From Pedobacter sp. R20-19 (GTDB taxonomy: Bacteria > Bacteroidota > Bacteroidia > Sphingobacteriales > Sphingobacteriaceae), in assembly GCF_000708265.2 (NCBI RefSeq), contig NZ_JCKI01000010.1, positions 83,592 to 147,591 of the forward strand: a stretch of DNA of 64,000 nucleotides, in the 5' to 3' direction. The stretch's first letter is position 1. Each line of letters starts with the position of its first letter. Of this stretch, positions 51,532-61,800 are shown in pieces. The translations under genes were made by a program, and so were the position numbers. The notes under the pieces are model-generated. The model searched no databases, was not told where the DNA came from, and saw only the letters and a program-made list of their open reading frames with translations.

Positions 51532-53433
51532 ATGGATATCTTATCATACCTTTTCGAACTCTTGCAACAACGCAAAGAAGTTGGTGTTGCCAGCCTGGGA
51601 ACTTTCTATAAAAAGAAATATCCTGGCAGATACGATAAGGAAAAACAATCTTTTTTGCCTCCAGGGTTCACTTTACAATTTACACGTGAGGTTAAAGAAG
51701 AAAATAGTTTAGAAGATTACATTTCAGCTAAGCGAAACATTTCAAGGGAAAGTGCGCAATATTATATTTCTCAATTTGTAGACGAAATTAATCAGCTACT
51801 TGAACAGGATCATGAAGCTGTACTTGATCGTATTGGAAGACTATACTTTACGGAGCATGAAGGCTTAAGTTTTGATCCGGCTCAAAATATCAATTATGGT
51901 TCAGAATTTTTCGGCTTACCTGCATTATCAGATACGGTTACGGAAGAGGTGAAACCTGAAGTATTAAAAGCAGACGAAACAGAAATTCACACCGAAATAG
52001 CTGAAGCACCAGTTGCATCTTCTCCATTTGCTAATAAATCATATCATCATCCCACTATTGAAAATATTGAGTTGGATGAAGTTAAAGATGATTTTAAAAA
52101 TACTTTACAACACACTGAAAATTCTACGGAGAAAATTACGGAAGCACCTGATTTTATTAAAGATCAACACGCTGAACATCCTAATCATTTCGGGCATACA
52201 CCTGAAGAGGAAGAAGCTATTAAAGCCATTCCTGATTCAAATGAGCCTGTTTCCAATTCTAATGAAAAAGAGAATATAAATGCAACAGAAAACATCACGG
52301 AAAGTGAGAACATCACTGATGCGCCAGAATTTATTAAGGAGCAACATGCTGAACAACCTAATCGTTTCGGCCATACGCCTGAAGAGGAAACTTCAATAAA
52401 TGCTAATATAAATTCAAATGAAGGTATTCCAGCATCTACTGATTTGGAGTCAGATATCATATCGAATACAAACACTGGTCAGGAAGAACCGATAATTGAA
52501 GCACCGCAGGTGGTGAAAGCGCAACATGCTGAACATCCTAATCGTTTTGGTCATACACCAGAATCTGAAGTGGAGCACAAAGCCGCTGTTCAACATGAAA
52601 CTGAAGCTACTAAAGCTGCACACGAAAATAATTCGACATCAGATAAGATTGAATCTCAAGAGCAAAATCATGTAAAACCTGTAGATTATTCAAGCCGTTT
52701 CTCTTTAAGGTCTGAAACAGAAGCGCCAAAAACATACATTAATTTAGAAGAAAATACAGCAGCGGTAGAACCTGTTATTGATGCCCCTCAATTTATCAAG
52801 GAACAGCATGCTGAACATCCGAATCGCTTTGGCCACGACCCTATTGTTCCTGAGGATGAAACGCCACAAGGTATGTCTACCTGGCTGAAAATAACGATTA
52901 TCATTTTAATTTTGGTGATCATTGCAGCTATCACTTACCTGGTTAAACCCGAAATATTCACAGGTCAGACGGAAAGTGTACCATCTGCTAAAACGGTTAT
53001 TGATTCACCAAAAGCAACCATTGATACCACCAAAGCAAGACAGGATTCTGCAGCCAAAACGGATAGCATTTTAAGAGTAAATCAGGTTCAGCAAAAAACA
53101 GATTCACTTGGCAAGCTCAGCAAGAAACCTGTAATTAAACCTACCACTGAAACAACAGTGGAAAATAAAATCCCGGTAAATACAGGCCCTTCTACCTTTA
53201 ATGTCATTGCAGCCTCTTTTCAATCGGAAAAGAAAGCACTGGTTTTTATTAAGCAGATGGAAAAATTAGGTTTAAAGGCTGAAATAGCTAAATTGCCTGG
53301 TCGTTTAAAAAAGGTAAGTATTGCCAGTTTTAAAACGCAAAAAGAAGCTGAAGCACAAAAAGAGATTTTACAGAAAAAACTAAAAGGAAAAGGATTTTTC
53401 GTACAACAAATATTTACCAACACACAACCATAA
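51532..53433 (+). CDS. Membrane protein with HU-CCDC81-like and SPOR domains
   Basis: A 633-residue single-pass protein. The N-terminal part (1-130) is a pair of HU-like domains of the bacterial CCDC81 type (VGVASLGTFYKKKYPGRY, then IGRLYFTEHEGLSF), predicted cytosolic and perhaps DNA-binding. An acidic linker contains four repeats (near 204, 263, 322 and 416), each like APxFIKEQHAEHPNRFGHTPE. One transmembrane helix (about 450-471, WLKITIIILILVIIAAITYL) leads to a periplasmic stalk and a C-terminal SPOR domain (about 555-633) that should bind denuded peptidoglycan. Its stop overlaps the exbB start by one base. Confidence 0.88.
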   Translation: MDILSYLFELLQQRKEVGVASLGTFYKKKYPGRYDKEKQSFLPPGFTLQFTREVKEENSLEDYISAKRNISRESAQYYISQFVDEINQLLEQDHEAVLDRIGRLYFTEHEGLSFDPAQNINYGSEFFGLPALSDTVTEEVKPEVLKADETEIHTEIAEAPVASSPFANKSYHHPTIENIELDEVKDDFKNTLQHTENSTEKITEAPDFIKDQHAEHPNHFGHTPEEEEAIKAIPDSNEPVSNSNEKENINATENITESENITDAPEFIKEQHAEQPNRFGHTPEEETSINANINSNEGIPASTDLESDIISNTNTGQEEPIIEAPQVVKAQHAEHPNRFGHTPESEVEHKAAVQHETEATKAAHENNSTSDKIESQEQNHVKPVDYSSRFSLRSETEAPKTYINLEENTAAVEPVIDAPQFIKEQHAEHPNRFGHDPIVPEDETPQGMSTWLKITIIILILVIIAAITYLVKPEIFTGQTESVPSAKTVIDSPKATIDTTKARQDSAAKTDSILRVNQVQQKTDSLGKLSKKPVIKPTTETTVENKIPVNTGPSTFNVIAASFQSEKKALVFIKQMEKLGLKAEIAKLPGRLKKVSIASFKTQKEAEAQKEILQKKLKGKGFFVQQIFTNTQP

Positions 53434-54140
53434 TGATTACTTTATTAATTCAAGACACCACGCAAGCGATTCAAGACACAGCAAATGCGGTTAACCAGGC
53501 GTTAACACAACCGGCTCCGGAAGAACTTCATTTTATTGACCTGCTTTTTAAAGGCGGTTGGGTAATGATTCCACTGGCATTTCTGGCATTTTTAGCCTTA
53601 GTAATTTTTGTAGAACGTTATTTAACTATTAAAAAGGCTACAAAAGATGAATCAAATTTGATGGGGCAAATCAGATCATATATTCATTCAGGAAATTTAG
53701 ATGGTGCAATGTCGCTATTGAAAAATAATAATTCCCCACTATCCCGCATGTTACAAAAGGGATTGAAACGTATTGGTCGTCCGATTAAAGACATTGAAGG
53801 AGCAATTGAAAATGTAGGTAAACTAGAGGTTTCCAAATTAGAGAAGAACATTAGCATTTTAGGGATTGTAGCAGGGATTGCACCCATGCTTGGTTTCGTT
53901 GGAACCATTGTAGGGGTAATTACGATCTTCCACCAGGTATCTATTAAAGGTGCTATTGAAATCGGTACCATTTCAGGAGGTTTATATACTAAAATGATTA
54001 CTTCCGCTTCTGGTTTAATTATCGGAATTATCGCTTATGTATTGTATCACATTTTAAACATTATGGTGGAAAAAATCATCTTAAAAATGGAAACAGATGC
54101 AATTGATTTTATTGATTTATTAGAAGAACCAAGCAAATAA
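53433..54140 (+). CDS. exbB: MotA/TolQ/ExbB proton channel family protein
   Basis: A 235-residue inner-membrane subunit of a proton-driven motor that powers TonB/Tol-type transducers. Hydrophobic segments near 35-60, 140-165 and 175-205. The conserved stretch GIAPMLGFVGTIVGVITIFHQV is the family hallmark, with the TM core TKMITSASGLIIGIIAYVLYH. A periplasmic N-terminal extension (about 30 residues) is Gln/Ala-rich. It overlaps both neighbours by one base (ATG/TAA), so the four genes are tightly coupled. Confidence 0.95.
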   Translation: MITLLIQDTTQAIQDTANAVNQALTQPAPEELHFIDLLFKGGWVMIPLAFLAFLALVIFVERYLTIKKATKDESNLMGQIRSYIHSGNLDGAMSLLKNNNSPLSRMLQKGLKRIGRPIKDIEGAIENVGKLEVSKLEKNISILGIVAGIAPMLGFVGTIVGVITIFHQVSIKGAIEIGTISGGLYTKMITSASGLIIGIIAYVLYHILNIMVEKIILKMETDAIDFIDLLEEPSK

Positions 54141-54541
54141 TGAATTTACGCAAAAGAACAAAAGGAAGTGTAGAAGTACATACATCAGCACTGAACGACA
54201 TTATGTTCTTTCTGATGTTGTTTTTCTTATTGGCCTCAGCTGTCGTAAATCCTCAGGTGGTTAAATTGCTCTTGCCGCAATCTTCCAGCGGACAACAATC
54301 AACAGCCAAAAAAGCAGTAACGGTTAGTATAGACGATAAGTTTAATTATTTCGTTGATAAGAAACCAGTAACTGCTGATGCCTTACAATCATCAATAGAA
54401 GTTTACCAGAAAGCAGCACCTGATATGACCATCGTTTTATATGTGGCGAAAAATGTACCTGCAGAGAATATCATGGTGGCCTACGATGTGGCAAACAAAT
54501 TGAAATTAAAACTCGTTTTAGCTGTAGAACCTAAAAAATAA
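54140..54541 (+). CDS. exbD: ExbD/TolR family protein
   Basis: A 133-residue partner of ExbB with a single N-terminal transmembrane helix (about 19-39). The helix starts with the proton-carrying Asp of LNDIMFFLMLFFLLASAVV. The periplasmic domain follows (about 45-133). Basic N-terminus (LRKRTKGSVEV) is cytosolic. Overlaps exbB and tonB by one base each. Confidence 0.94.
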   Translation: MNLRKRTKGSVEVHTSALNDIMFFLMLFFLLASAVVNPQVVKLLLPQSSSGQQSTAKKAVTVSIDDKFNYFVDKKPVTADALQSSIEVYQKAAPDMTIVLYVAKNVPAENIMVAYDVANKLKLKLVLAVEPKK

Positions 54542-55356
54542 TGAAAACTACAGAAGAAAATAATTATCCTAAAGCCATTGCCATTTCCAGCGGGATTATG
54601 GCCGTGTTGCTTGCCATTAGCTTTCTGATTGTAATTAATTCTTTTGAGCCACCTCAAGATTTAGGGATGGGTGGTATGGTGGTAAACTATGGTACGGCTG
54701 AAACCGGAATGGGTGATGATTATACCAGTATTGAAGAACCTTCTGCAGATCCAAATGCCAACAATAAGGCGCCTGATAAAGTTGTACCAGAAGAAAAAGT
54801 AACCGAAAATACAACGGTAGAAACTGGTGAGAAGGAAATTCAGACACAAAATACTGAAGAGGCAATTGCTGTTAATACAAAGCCAACAAAAACGAAGGCT
54901 CCTACCCCAACTACCGCTAAAGAGGAAAAACCGACACAGCCTGTGGTAAACCAAAATGCACTTTACAAAGGCAAGAAGAGTACAGGCCAGGGCGGTGGAG
55001 ATGGCACCGGAAATACACCTGGCAACCAAGGTTCTGTAAATGGCGATCCATTAGCCAACAATTATGGCGCTGGCGGTTCAGGAAATGGAAATACACCACT
55101 TCCCTTAAGACGCTTTGCAAACTTAGAAAAACCAACAGATGATGGTCAAAAAACTGGCAGAATCGTAATTAGGGTGTATTTTAACCAATCCGGAAAAATC
55201 ATTAAGGCTACTCAAAGTCTTAAAGGATCTACCACAACTGATACTGAACTCGTTAACAAATGTATTAAGGCTGTTTTAAATTCCTCGATCATTAAAGCTG
55301 AAGAAGGTGGAGATAATCAAACTGGATTAGTTACCTTTAATTTCGGTGTAAACTAA
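54541..55356 (+). CDS. tonB: TonB-like energy transducer
   Basis: A 271-residue inner-membrane-anchored periplasmic protein. TM helix near 11-30 (AISSGIMAVLLAISFLIVIN), an acidic then Thr/Lys-rich linker (55-140), a Gly/Asn-rich segment (QGGGDGTGNTPGNQGSVNGD), and a C-terminal TonB-like domain (about 185-271; GRIVIRVYFNQSGKIIKATQ). TonB or TolA-like function is inferred; a Pro-rich rod as in classic TonB is missing. It closes the operon before a hairpin terminator. Confidence 0.85.
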   Translation: MKTTEENNYPKAIAISSGIMAVLLAISFLIVINSFEPPQDLGMGGMVVNYGTAETGMGDDYTSIEEPSADPNANNKAPDKVVPEEKVTENTTVETGEKEIQTQNTEEAIAVNTKPTKTKAPTPTTAKEEKPTQPVVNQNALYKGKKSTGQGGGDGTGNTPGNQGSVNGDPLANNYGAGGSGNGNTPLPLRRFANLEKPTDDGQKTGRIVIRVYFNQSGKIIKATQSLKGSTTTDTELVNKCIKAVLNSSIIKAEEGGDNQTGLVTFNFGVN

Positions 55357-55396
55357 AATAGTTGCTTCAATAAATTTTGATATTATTATTAATACA

Positions 55397-55431
55397 ACAC
55401 AAAAGCACAGGTATCTCCTGTGCTTTTGTGT
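55397..55431 (+). terminator. Terminator of the exbBD/tonB operon
   Basis: A perfect 15-bp stem (55397-55411 with 55417-55431) with a 5-nt loop; T-rich 3' arm. It lies 40 bp after the tonB stop. Confidence 0.85.
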
Positions 55432-55532
55432 TTAAGAAAGTTATTTCTCCACCATTATTAAGATTGGAAACCTACATCAGGCAAGATATTATAATAGTCA
55501 AAATTTCAATTTCAAGTTGAAATACCTTGATG

Positions 55533-55540
55533 TATATTTG
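55533..55540 (+). promoter_or_regulatory. Putative folC -7 box
   Basis: TATATTTG fits TAnnTTTG and ends 4 nt before the folC ATG at 55545, so the mRNA would be leaderless or nearly so. Confidence 0.5.
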
Positions 55541-55544
55541 CCAC

Positions 55545-56834
55545 ATGAATTACCAGCAAACGCTTGATTTTTTATACCGTAAACTCCCGATGTTTACCCG
55601 GATTGGTGCCGCTGCCTTTAAAAAAGATCTTACCAATACGCTCATTCTTTGTGAATCATTAAATAATCCACAACACCAGTTTAAAAGCATTCATGTTGCT
55701 GGTACAAATGGTAAAGGTTCTACTTCACATATGCTGGCTGCAGTTTTACAGGCACAAGGTTACAAAACCGGTTTATATACTTCACCACATCTTAAAGATT
55801 TCCGTGAGCGTATCCGCATCAATGGAAAAATGATCAGTAAAAGGGAAGTCGTTAAATTTGTCGAAGCACAGGAAAAACTGATTGAAGAGATAGAACCTTC
55901 ATTTTTTGAAGTTACGGTAGCATTGGCCTTTGATTATTTTGCCAGGCATCATGTTGATATTGCAGTGATAGAAGTTGGACTGGGCGGTCGTTTAGACTCT
56001 ACCAACATCATTCGTCCTAAGCTTTCCGTAATCACCAATATCAGTCTGGATCACATGAATATGCTTGGCGATACCCTTGAAGAAATTGCCGGGGAAAAAG
56101 CAGGTATCATCAAAAAAAATACACCTGTTGTAATTGGAGAAACACAGGAGAAATCAGCCCCAGTTTTTATACAGAAAGCCAAAGAGATGAATGCGCCGAT
56201 TGCATTCGCCGATGCGGAGTTAAATGTTCAAAATGCCAAGATCAAAAACACCAGACTTTCATTATCGGTTTATCAAAATCAGGAAATGATATACCCCAAC
56301 CTGATCTGTGATTTAACCGGCGTATATCAACATAAAAATATCCTTACCGTAATTAAGGCTTTAAGTGTACTGAATGAAAAAACAAATTTCAAAATTTCAG
56401 ACGAAAGCATTTACAGCGGACTTAAACAAGTAAAAAAATTAACAGGCTTAAAAGGCCGATGGCAAACTTTGCAAACCAATCCATTAGTCATTTGTGATAC
56501 CGGGCATAATGAAGCCGGCATTGCTGAAGTCATAAAAAACATTAACCAAACACCTCACGATAAATTACACATCGTTTTTGGTATGGTGAAAGACAAGGAC
56601 ATTTCTAAAGTTTTATCCCTATTGCCCCAAAACGCTACATATTATTTTTGCAAGCCAGATTTAGAAAGAGGATTAGCTGAAACGGAATTGGCAGCACAGG
56701 CATCTGTATTTAATCTTCTTGGTGATAGCTATGCATCAGTATTAGCTGCAAAGGAAGCCGCGATAAAAAATGCAGCAATTAATGATCTTGTTTATATCGG
56801 CGGAAGTACATTTGTGGTAGCTGAAGCGATATGA
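55545..56834 (+). CDS. folC: Folylpolyglutamate synthase / dihydrofolate synthase
   Basis: Adds glutamate to dihydropteroate and to folates, in the cytosol. Mur-ligase fold of 429 residues. The ATP loop GTNGKGST lies at 53-60, and SPHLKDFRERIRING, EVGLGGRLDSTNII, SLDHMNMLGDTLEEIAGEKAGI and CDTGHNEAG are family hallmarks. I start at ATG 55545; upstream in-frame codons overlap the -7 box. It complements pabB in folate synthesis, although the two are far apart here. Confidence 0.96.
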   Translation: MNYQQTLDFLYRKLPMFTRIGAAAFKKDLTNTLILCESLNNPQHQFKSIHVAGTNGKGSTSHMLAAVLQAQGYKTGLYTSPHLKDFRERIRINGKMISKREVVKFVEAQEKLIEEIEPSFFEVTVALAFDYFARHHVDIAVIEVGLGGRLDSTNIIRPKLSVITNISLDHMNMLGDTLEEIAGEKAGIIKKNTPVVIGETQEKSAPVFIQKAKEMNAPIAFADAELNVQNAKIKNTRLSLSVYQNQEMIYPNLICDLTGVYQHKNILTVIKALSVLNEKTNFKISDESIYSGLKQVKKLTGLKGRWQTLQTNPLVICDTGHNEAGIAEVIKNINQTPHDKLHIVFGMVKDKDISKVLSLLPQNATYYFCKPDLERGLAETELAAQASVFNLLGDSYASVLAAKEAAIKNAAINDLVYIGGSTFVVAEAI

Positions 56835-56902
56835 AAACTTTACAAAAACTTCAAAAGTTCTTCATCTTAAAATTATTAATTTAGGCCCTTACTAAAAATA
56901 GA

Positions 56903-58561
56903 ATGAAGAAAATTTCTTATTTACTCTTTTCACTCGCTCTCCTGTCTGCTTCAATCGCATCAGCACAAACCAAGAAAACGGTCTCAACTCAAGCTAAAAC
57001 CATTCCAGCCGAAGTCGCTCGACCAAAGTTAGTTGTGGGTCTTGTTGTTGATCAGATGAGATGGGATTATTTATATCGATATTACAACCGATACACCAAT
57101 GGAGGTTTTAAAAGGCTAATTAACGAAGGGTTCTCTGTTGAGAATACGTATATACCCTATACACCAACTTATACTGCCTGCGGACATACCTGTATTTACA
57201 CAGGTTCAGTTCCAGCCATTCACGGCATTATCGGCAATGATTGGTTTGATCCGGAAACGAAAAAAAATATGTACTGTACGGAAGATACAAGCGTAGTAAC
57301 TGTAGGAAGTACACCATCATCAGAAGGAAATATGTCTCCCAAAAATATGTTAACCTCAACCATTACAGATGAATTAAGGTTAGCAACCAATTTTCGTGGT
57401 AAAGTCATCGGAATTTCTTTGAAAGACAGAGGTTCCATTCTTCCGGCAGGCCATGCAGCAAATGCTGCATACTGGTATCAGGGAAGTACTGGAAACTGGA
57501 TCACCAGCAGCTATTATATGAAGGAAGTACCCACCTGGATTGCTGATTATAATAAACTTAAACTGGCTAACAAATTCTACGCAAAGAATTGGGAAACCTT
57601 ATACCCCATAAATACCTATGTGAATAGCACAGCAGATGAACAGGTTTATGAAGGAAAACAAAGTACCTTTCCGCATAGCCTTGCACAGTTTGCAGGTAAA
57701 AACTATGATGCGATCAGAAGCACACCCTATGGCAATACCATTACTTTAGATCTTGCCAAATTAGCCATCCTCTCAGAAGATTTAGGTCAGGATAACATTA
57801 CCGATTTCCTTGCAGTAAGTTGTTCATCTACCGATTACGTTGGCCATGCTTATGGTCCGAATTCAGTAGAAGCAGAAGATACTTATCTTCGACTTGATAA
57901 AGATATCGAAGAATTTTTTAATTATCTAGATAAGAAAGTTGGCAAAGGAAATTACACCGTATTTTTAACCGCCGATCATGGTGCAGCCCATGTACCTGGC
58001 TTTATGCAGGCCAATAAGTTGCCTTCAGGAGTGGTTAGTGATAAAGATATCGCCAGCAAGCTGAACACTTATCTGAATGAAAAATTTAAGGTTAATAACA
58101 TTGTATTGAGATCAATGAATAACCAGATTATTTTCGATCACGATAAAACAGATCAACTTAATGTAAGCTTTGATGTCATTAAGTCAGCATCAATTGAATT
58201 CCTTAAAAGGATGGATGGTTTTGCTAATGTGGTAGACATTTCAAAAATTTCGCAGGCAACATTACCCGAGATTCAGAAAAAAATGATCACCAATGGTTAC
58301 AATACCAGAAGAAGTGGAGATCTTTATTATCTTCTAAATCCAAACTGGTTTAATGGTAGCAGCACAGGAACTACTCATGGAAACTGGAATCCATACGATT
58401 CACATATTCCATTGGTTTTTATGGGCTGGGGAATCAAACCTGGCGCATCGAACAAAACACATTACATGACCGATATCGCACCAACACTGGCTGCTTTGCT
58501 CCATATTCAAATGCCTAACGGTAATGTTGGAGAACCAATTACAGAAATCACAAACAAATAA
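56903..58561 (+). CDS. PafA-type alkaline phosphatase
   Basis: A 552-residue exported phosphatase of the alkaline phosphatase superfamily. Signal peptide ending near SAQ (22). The metal-bound nucleophile Thr lies in PTYTACGHTCIYTGS (about T91), N112 (GNDWF) and the K175-x-R177 pair (SLKDRGS) form the PafA-specific phosphate clamp, and ADHGAAHVPG carries metal ligands. PafA enzymes release phosphate from many monoesters in the periplasm and need Zn. It is a single gene with its own hairpin terminator. Confidence 0.93.
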   Translation: MKKISYLLFSLALLSASIASAQTKKTVSTQAKTIPAEVARPKLVVGLVVDQMRWDYLYRYYNRYTNGGFKRLINEGFSVENTYIPYTPTYTACGHTCIYTGSVPAIHGIIGNDWFDPETKKNMYCTEDTSVVTVGSTPSSEGNMSPKNMLTSTITDELRLATNFRGKVIGISLKDRGSILPAGHAANAAYWYQGSTGNWITSSYYMKEVPTWIADYNKLKLANKFYAKNWETLYPINTYVNSTADEQVYEGKQSTFPHSLAQFAGKNYDAIRSTPYGNTITLDLAKLAILSEDLGQDNITDFLAVSCSSTDYVGHAYGPNSVEAEDTYLRLDKDIEEFFNYLDKKVGKGNYTVFLTADHGAAHVPGFMQANKLPSGVVSDKDIASKLNTYLNEKFKVNNIVLRSMNNQIIFDHDKTDQLNVSFDVIKSASIEFLKRMDGFANVVDISKISQATLPEIQKKMITNGYNTRRSGDLYYLLNPNWFNGSSTGTTHGNWNPYDSHIPLVFMGWGIKPGASNKTHYMTDIAPTLAALLHIQMPNGNVGEPITEITNK

Positions 58562-58564
58562 ATC

Positions 58565-58594
58565 AAAAAACTATGCCCACCAGCATAGTTTTTT
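58565..58594 (+). terminator. Terminator of the phosphatase gene
   Basis: A 12-bp stem (58565-58576 with 58583-58594) with a 6-nt loop, followed by G and more T; starts 4 bp after the stop. Confidence 0.85.
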
Positions 58595-58821
58595 GTTTTA
58601 CTGTAGTCGTCACCCTGAATTCATTTCAGGATCTATTTATTTGATTTGTCCTCAACTATTATTGGATAATAAATCATAGATATCCTGTTTATTACACAGC
58701 TAACTTCTGGAATAATCTCAGAAGCCCCTGGTATTGATAAAAATGGTAAATCGCAGGAATTATAATTGAACCGAAAGCCATAACAGTATAAGGTCTACAT
58801 CGCTTAAGCTTCTTATTTTAG

Positions 58822-58829
58822 TACATTTG
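58822..58829 (+). promoter_or_regulatory. Putative icmF -7 box
   Basis: TACATTTG fits TAnnTTTG; the leader would be about 60 nt. No -33 TTTG at the right distance. Confidence 0.4.
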
Positions 58830-58894
58830 CATACCAAATATTTGGAAACAAGGATAAGTGGTTTCGAGCACAAGTATCCTTTAAATCCTATCAT

Positions 58895-61800
58895 ATGCAA
58901 GCCGTAGAAATATATAAACCTAAAAATAAAATCCGTTTTGTAACTGCTGCATCGCTTTTTGATGGCCATGATGCGACCATCAATATCATGCGCCGTATCC
59001 TGCAGTCATCAGGTGCAGAGGTTATCCATCTTGGCCACAACCGATCAGTAGATGAAGTGGTAAACTGTGCGATACAAGAGGATGTTCAGGGAATCGCTAT
59101 GACTTCTTACCAGGGCGGACATCTAGAATACTTTAAATACATGTACGACCTCTTGCAGGAAAGAGGTCCGGGCCATATCAAAATATTTGCAGGAGGTGGC
59201 GGAGTAATTTTACCTTCAGAAATTGAAGAACTCCAGGCCTATGGAATTTCCAAAATCTACTCACCTGATGATGGTCGTAAAATGGGCCTGCAAGGAATGA
59301 TCAATGATATGCTCATTCAAACAGATTTCATCACGAATAAAGGAATCACAAACGAATTGCAAACTATTCCAACAAAAGACATTAAAGCCATTGCCGGCGC
59401 AATTACCGTAGCAGAAAATGATCCTGAAGGTGCTCAATCATTCGTAAATGAACTAAAAAAATTATCTAAAAATAACCTTGCCCCTATTCTTGGTATCACC
59501 GGAACAGGTGGAGCAGGAAAATCGTCATTGGTAGACGAGTTGGTTCGCCGTTTTCTGGTTGAAGTGCCAGAGAAAACACTCGCCATCATTTCCATTGATC
59601 CATCTAAGAGAAAAACGGGAGGTGCATTGCTGGGCGATCGCATTCGAATGAACGCCATTAATAACCACAGAGTTTACATGAGATCACTGGCTACACGACA
59701 AGCCAATTTAGCTTTATCAAAAAACGTACAGGAAAGTATCGACATTTGTAAAGCAGCAGGATATGATCTAATTATTGTAGAAACTTCGGGCATTGGCCAG
59801 TCGGATACTGAAATTACGGAACATTGTGATGTTTCACTTTATGTGATGACACCCGAATTTGGTGCAGCTACACAGTTGGAGAAAATAGATATGCTTGATT
59901 TTGCAGATCTGGTTGCCTTAAATAAATTTGATAAACGTGGCGCTTTAGATGCGCTTCGCGATGTGCGAAAACAATACAGGCGCAATCACAACCTATTTGA
60001 TGCAAAGGATGAAGAAATTCCAGTTTACGGAACCATGGCCTCGCAATTTAACGATCCGGGTATGAACAACCTATTTGTTGCTTTAATGGAACAAATCAAA
60101 ACCAAAACTGGAACTGATTTTAAAGCCAAAATGGAACTGACCTCGGATCAGTCAGAAAAAATTTACATCATTCCACCTGATCGAATCCGATACCTGGCAG
60201 AAATTGCAGAAGGAAGTCAGGCATATAACGAGTGGGTAGATAAGCAATCAGAAATAGCCAGAAAAATGTACCAGCTCAAAGGTGTAATTGATCTGTTAAA
60301 TAAACACCAAATAACTGATGAGAAAGGCAAAGTCTCCCCTTCCGGAGGAGATTTAGAGGGGACTTTATCTTTTTTTGAAGAACAATTAGATGGCGAATGC
60401 AAACGTTTGCTTCGTCAATGGCCAGAAACAAAAAAGGCTTATAAAGAAGAATTTTTTATTTACAAAGTACGAGATAAAGAAATTAAACAACCATTATATT
60501 ACGAATCATTATCAAAACTGAATATCCCAAAAGTTTCTTTACCCCGATATGAAGATTGGGGCGATATTTTAAGGTGGCTACTTACAGAAAATCTTCCCGG
60601 AGAATTTCCATATGCAGCAGGTGTTTTTCCGTTAAAGCGGGATGGTGAAGACCCAACGAGAATGTTTGCGGGTGAAGGTGGCCCCGAGCGTACAAATAAA
60701 CGCTTCCATTATGTTTCATTAGGTCAACCAGCGCATCGCCTGTCTACAGCTTTTGATTCTGTAACACTTTATGGAGAAGACCCACATATCCGCCCTGATA
60801 TTTATGGTAAAATTGGAAATTCAGGAGTCAGTATTGCCACACTTGATGATGCGAAAAAGTTATATTCCGGTTTTGACCTTTGCGCCCCATCCACTTCAGT
60901 ATCCATGACCATCAATGGCCCTGCTCCAATGTTATTGGGTTTTTTCATGAATGCAGCTATAGATCAGCAGTGTGAAAAATACATCATAGAAAATAATTTA
61001 CAAGAAGAGATAGAACACAAAATAGAGAAAATTTATCGCTCCAAAAATATTCCTCGCCCTGCTTATAATGGTACACTTCCTGAAGGTAATAATGGCTTAG
61101 GATTAATGCTTCTGGGGGTAACAGGTGATGAGGTTTTACCTTCAGAAATTTATCTGGCAATCAGGGCAAAAGCCATAAGTTCGGTTCGTGGAACAGTACA
61201 AGCAGATATTTTAAAAGAGGATCAGGCGCAAAACACATGTATCTTCTCAACTGAATTTGCACTCAGAATGATGGGAGATATTCAAAAATATTTTATTGAT
61301 GAAAAAGTACGAAACTTTTATTCAGTCTCCATATCTGGCTACCATATTGCAGAAGCTGGAGCAAATCCAATCTCGCAACTCGCTTTTACCTTAAGCAACG
61401 GCTTTACTTTTGTTGAATATTATCTGAGCAGAGGAATGCATATTGATGACTTTGCGCCAAACCTATCTTTCTTCTTTTCAAATGGAATAGATCCCGAATA
61501 TGCTGTGATTGGTAGGGTGGCAAGAAGAATCTGGGCTAAAGCCATCAAAAACAAATATAAAGGAAATGATCGGTCACAAAAGTTAAAGTATCACATTCAA
61601 ACATCAGGTCGTTCCCTGCATGCTCAGGAAATAGATTTTAATGATATCCGAACAACTTTACAAGCCCTTTATGCCATCTACGATAATTGTAATTCGCTAC
61701 ATACCAATGCTTACGATGAAGCCATTACCACGCCCACAGAAGAATCTGTACGTAGAGCAATGGCCATTCAACTGATTATCAACAGGGAATTAGGCTTGGC

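Larger units (their letters stand above)
58562..58894. other. Intergenic region before icmF
   Basis: 333 bp containing the terminator of the phosphatase gene, a CCCTGAATTCATTTCAGG repeat (58611-58628) and the icmF promoter box. No cobalamin riboswitch was recognised. Confidence 0.55.

Noticed and set aside
58562..58894. Cobalamin riboswitch before icmF
   Set aside because: I looked for a B12-box-like sequence and long paired leader and saw none; only a terminator, a repeat and a promoter box.
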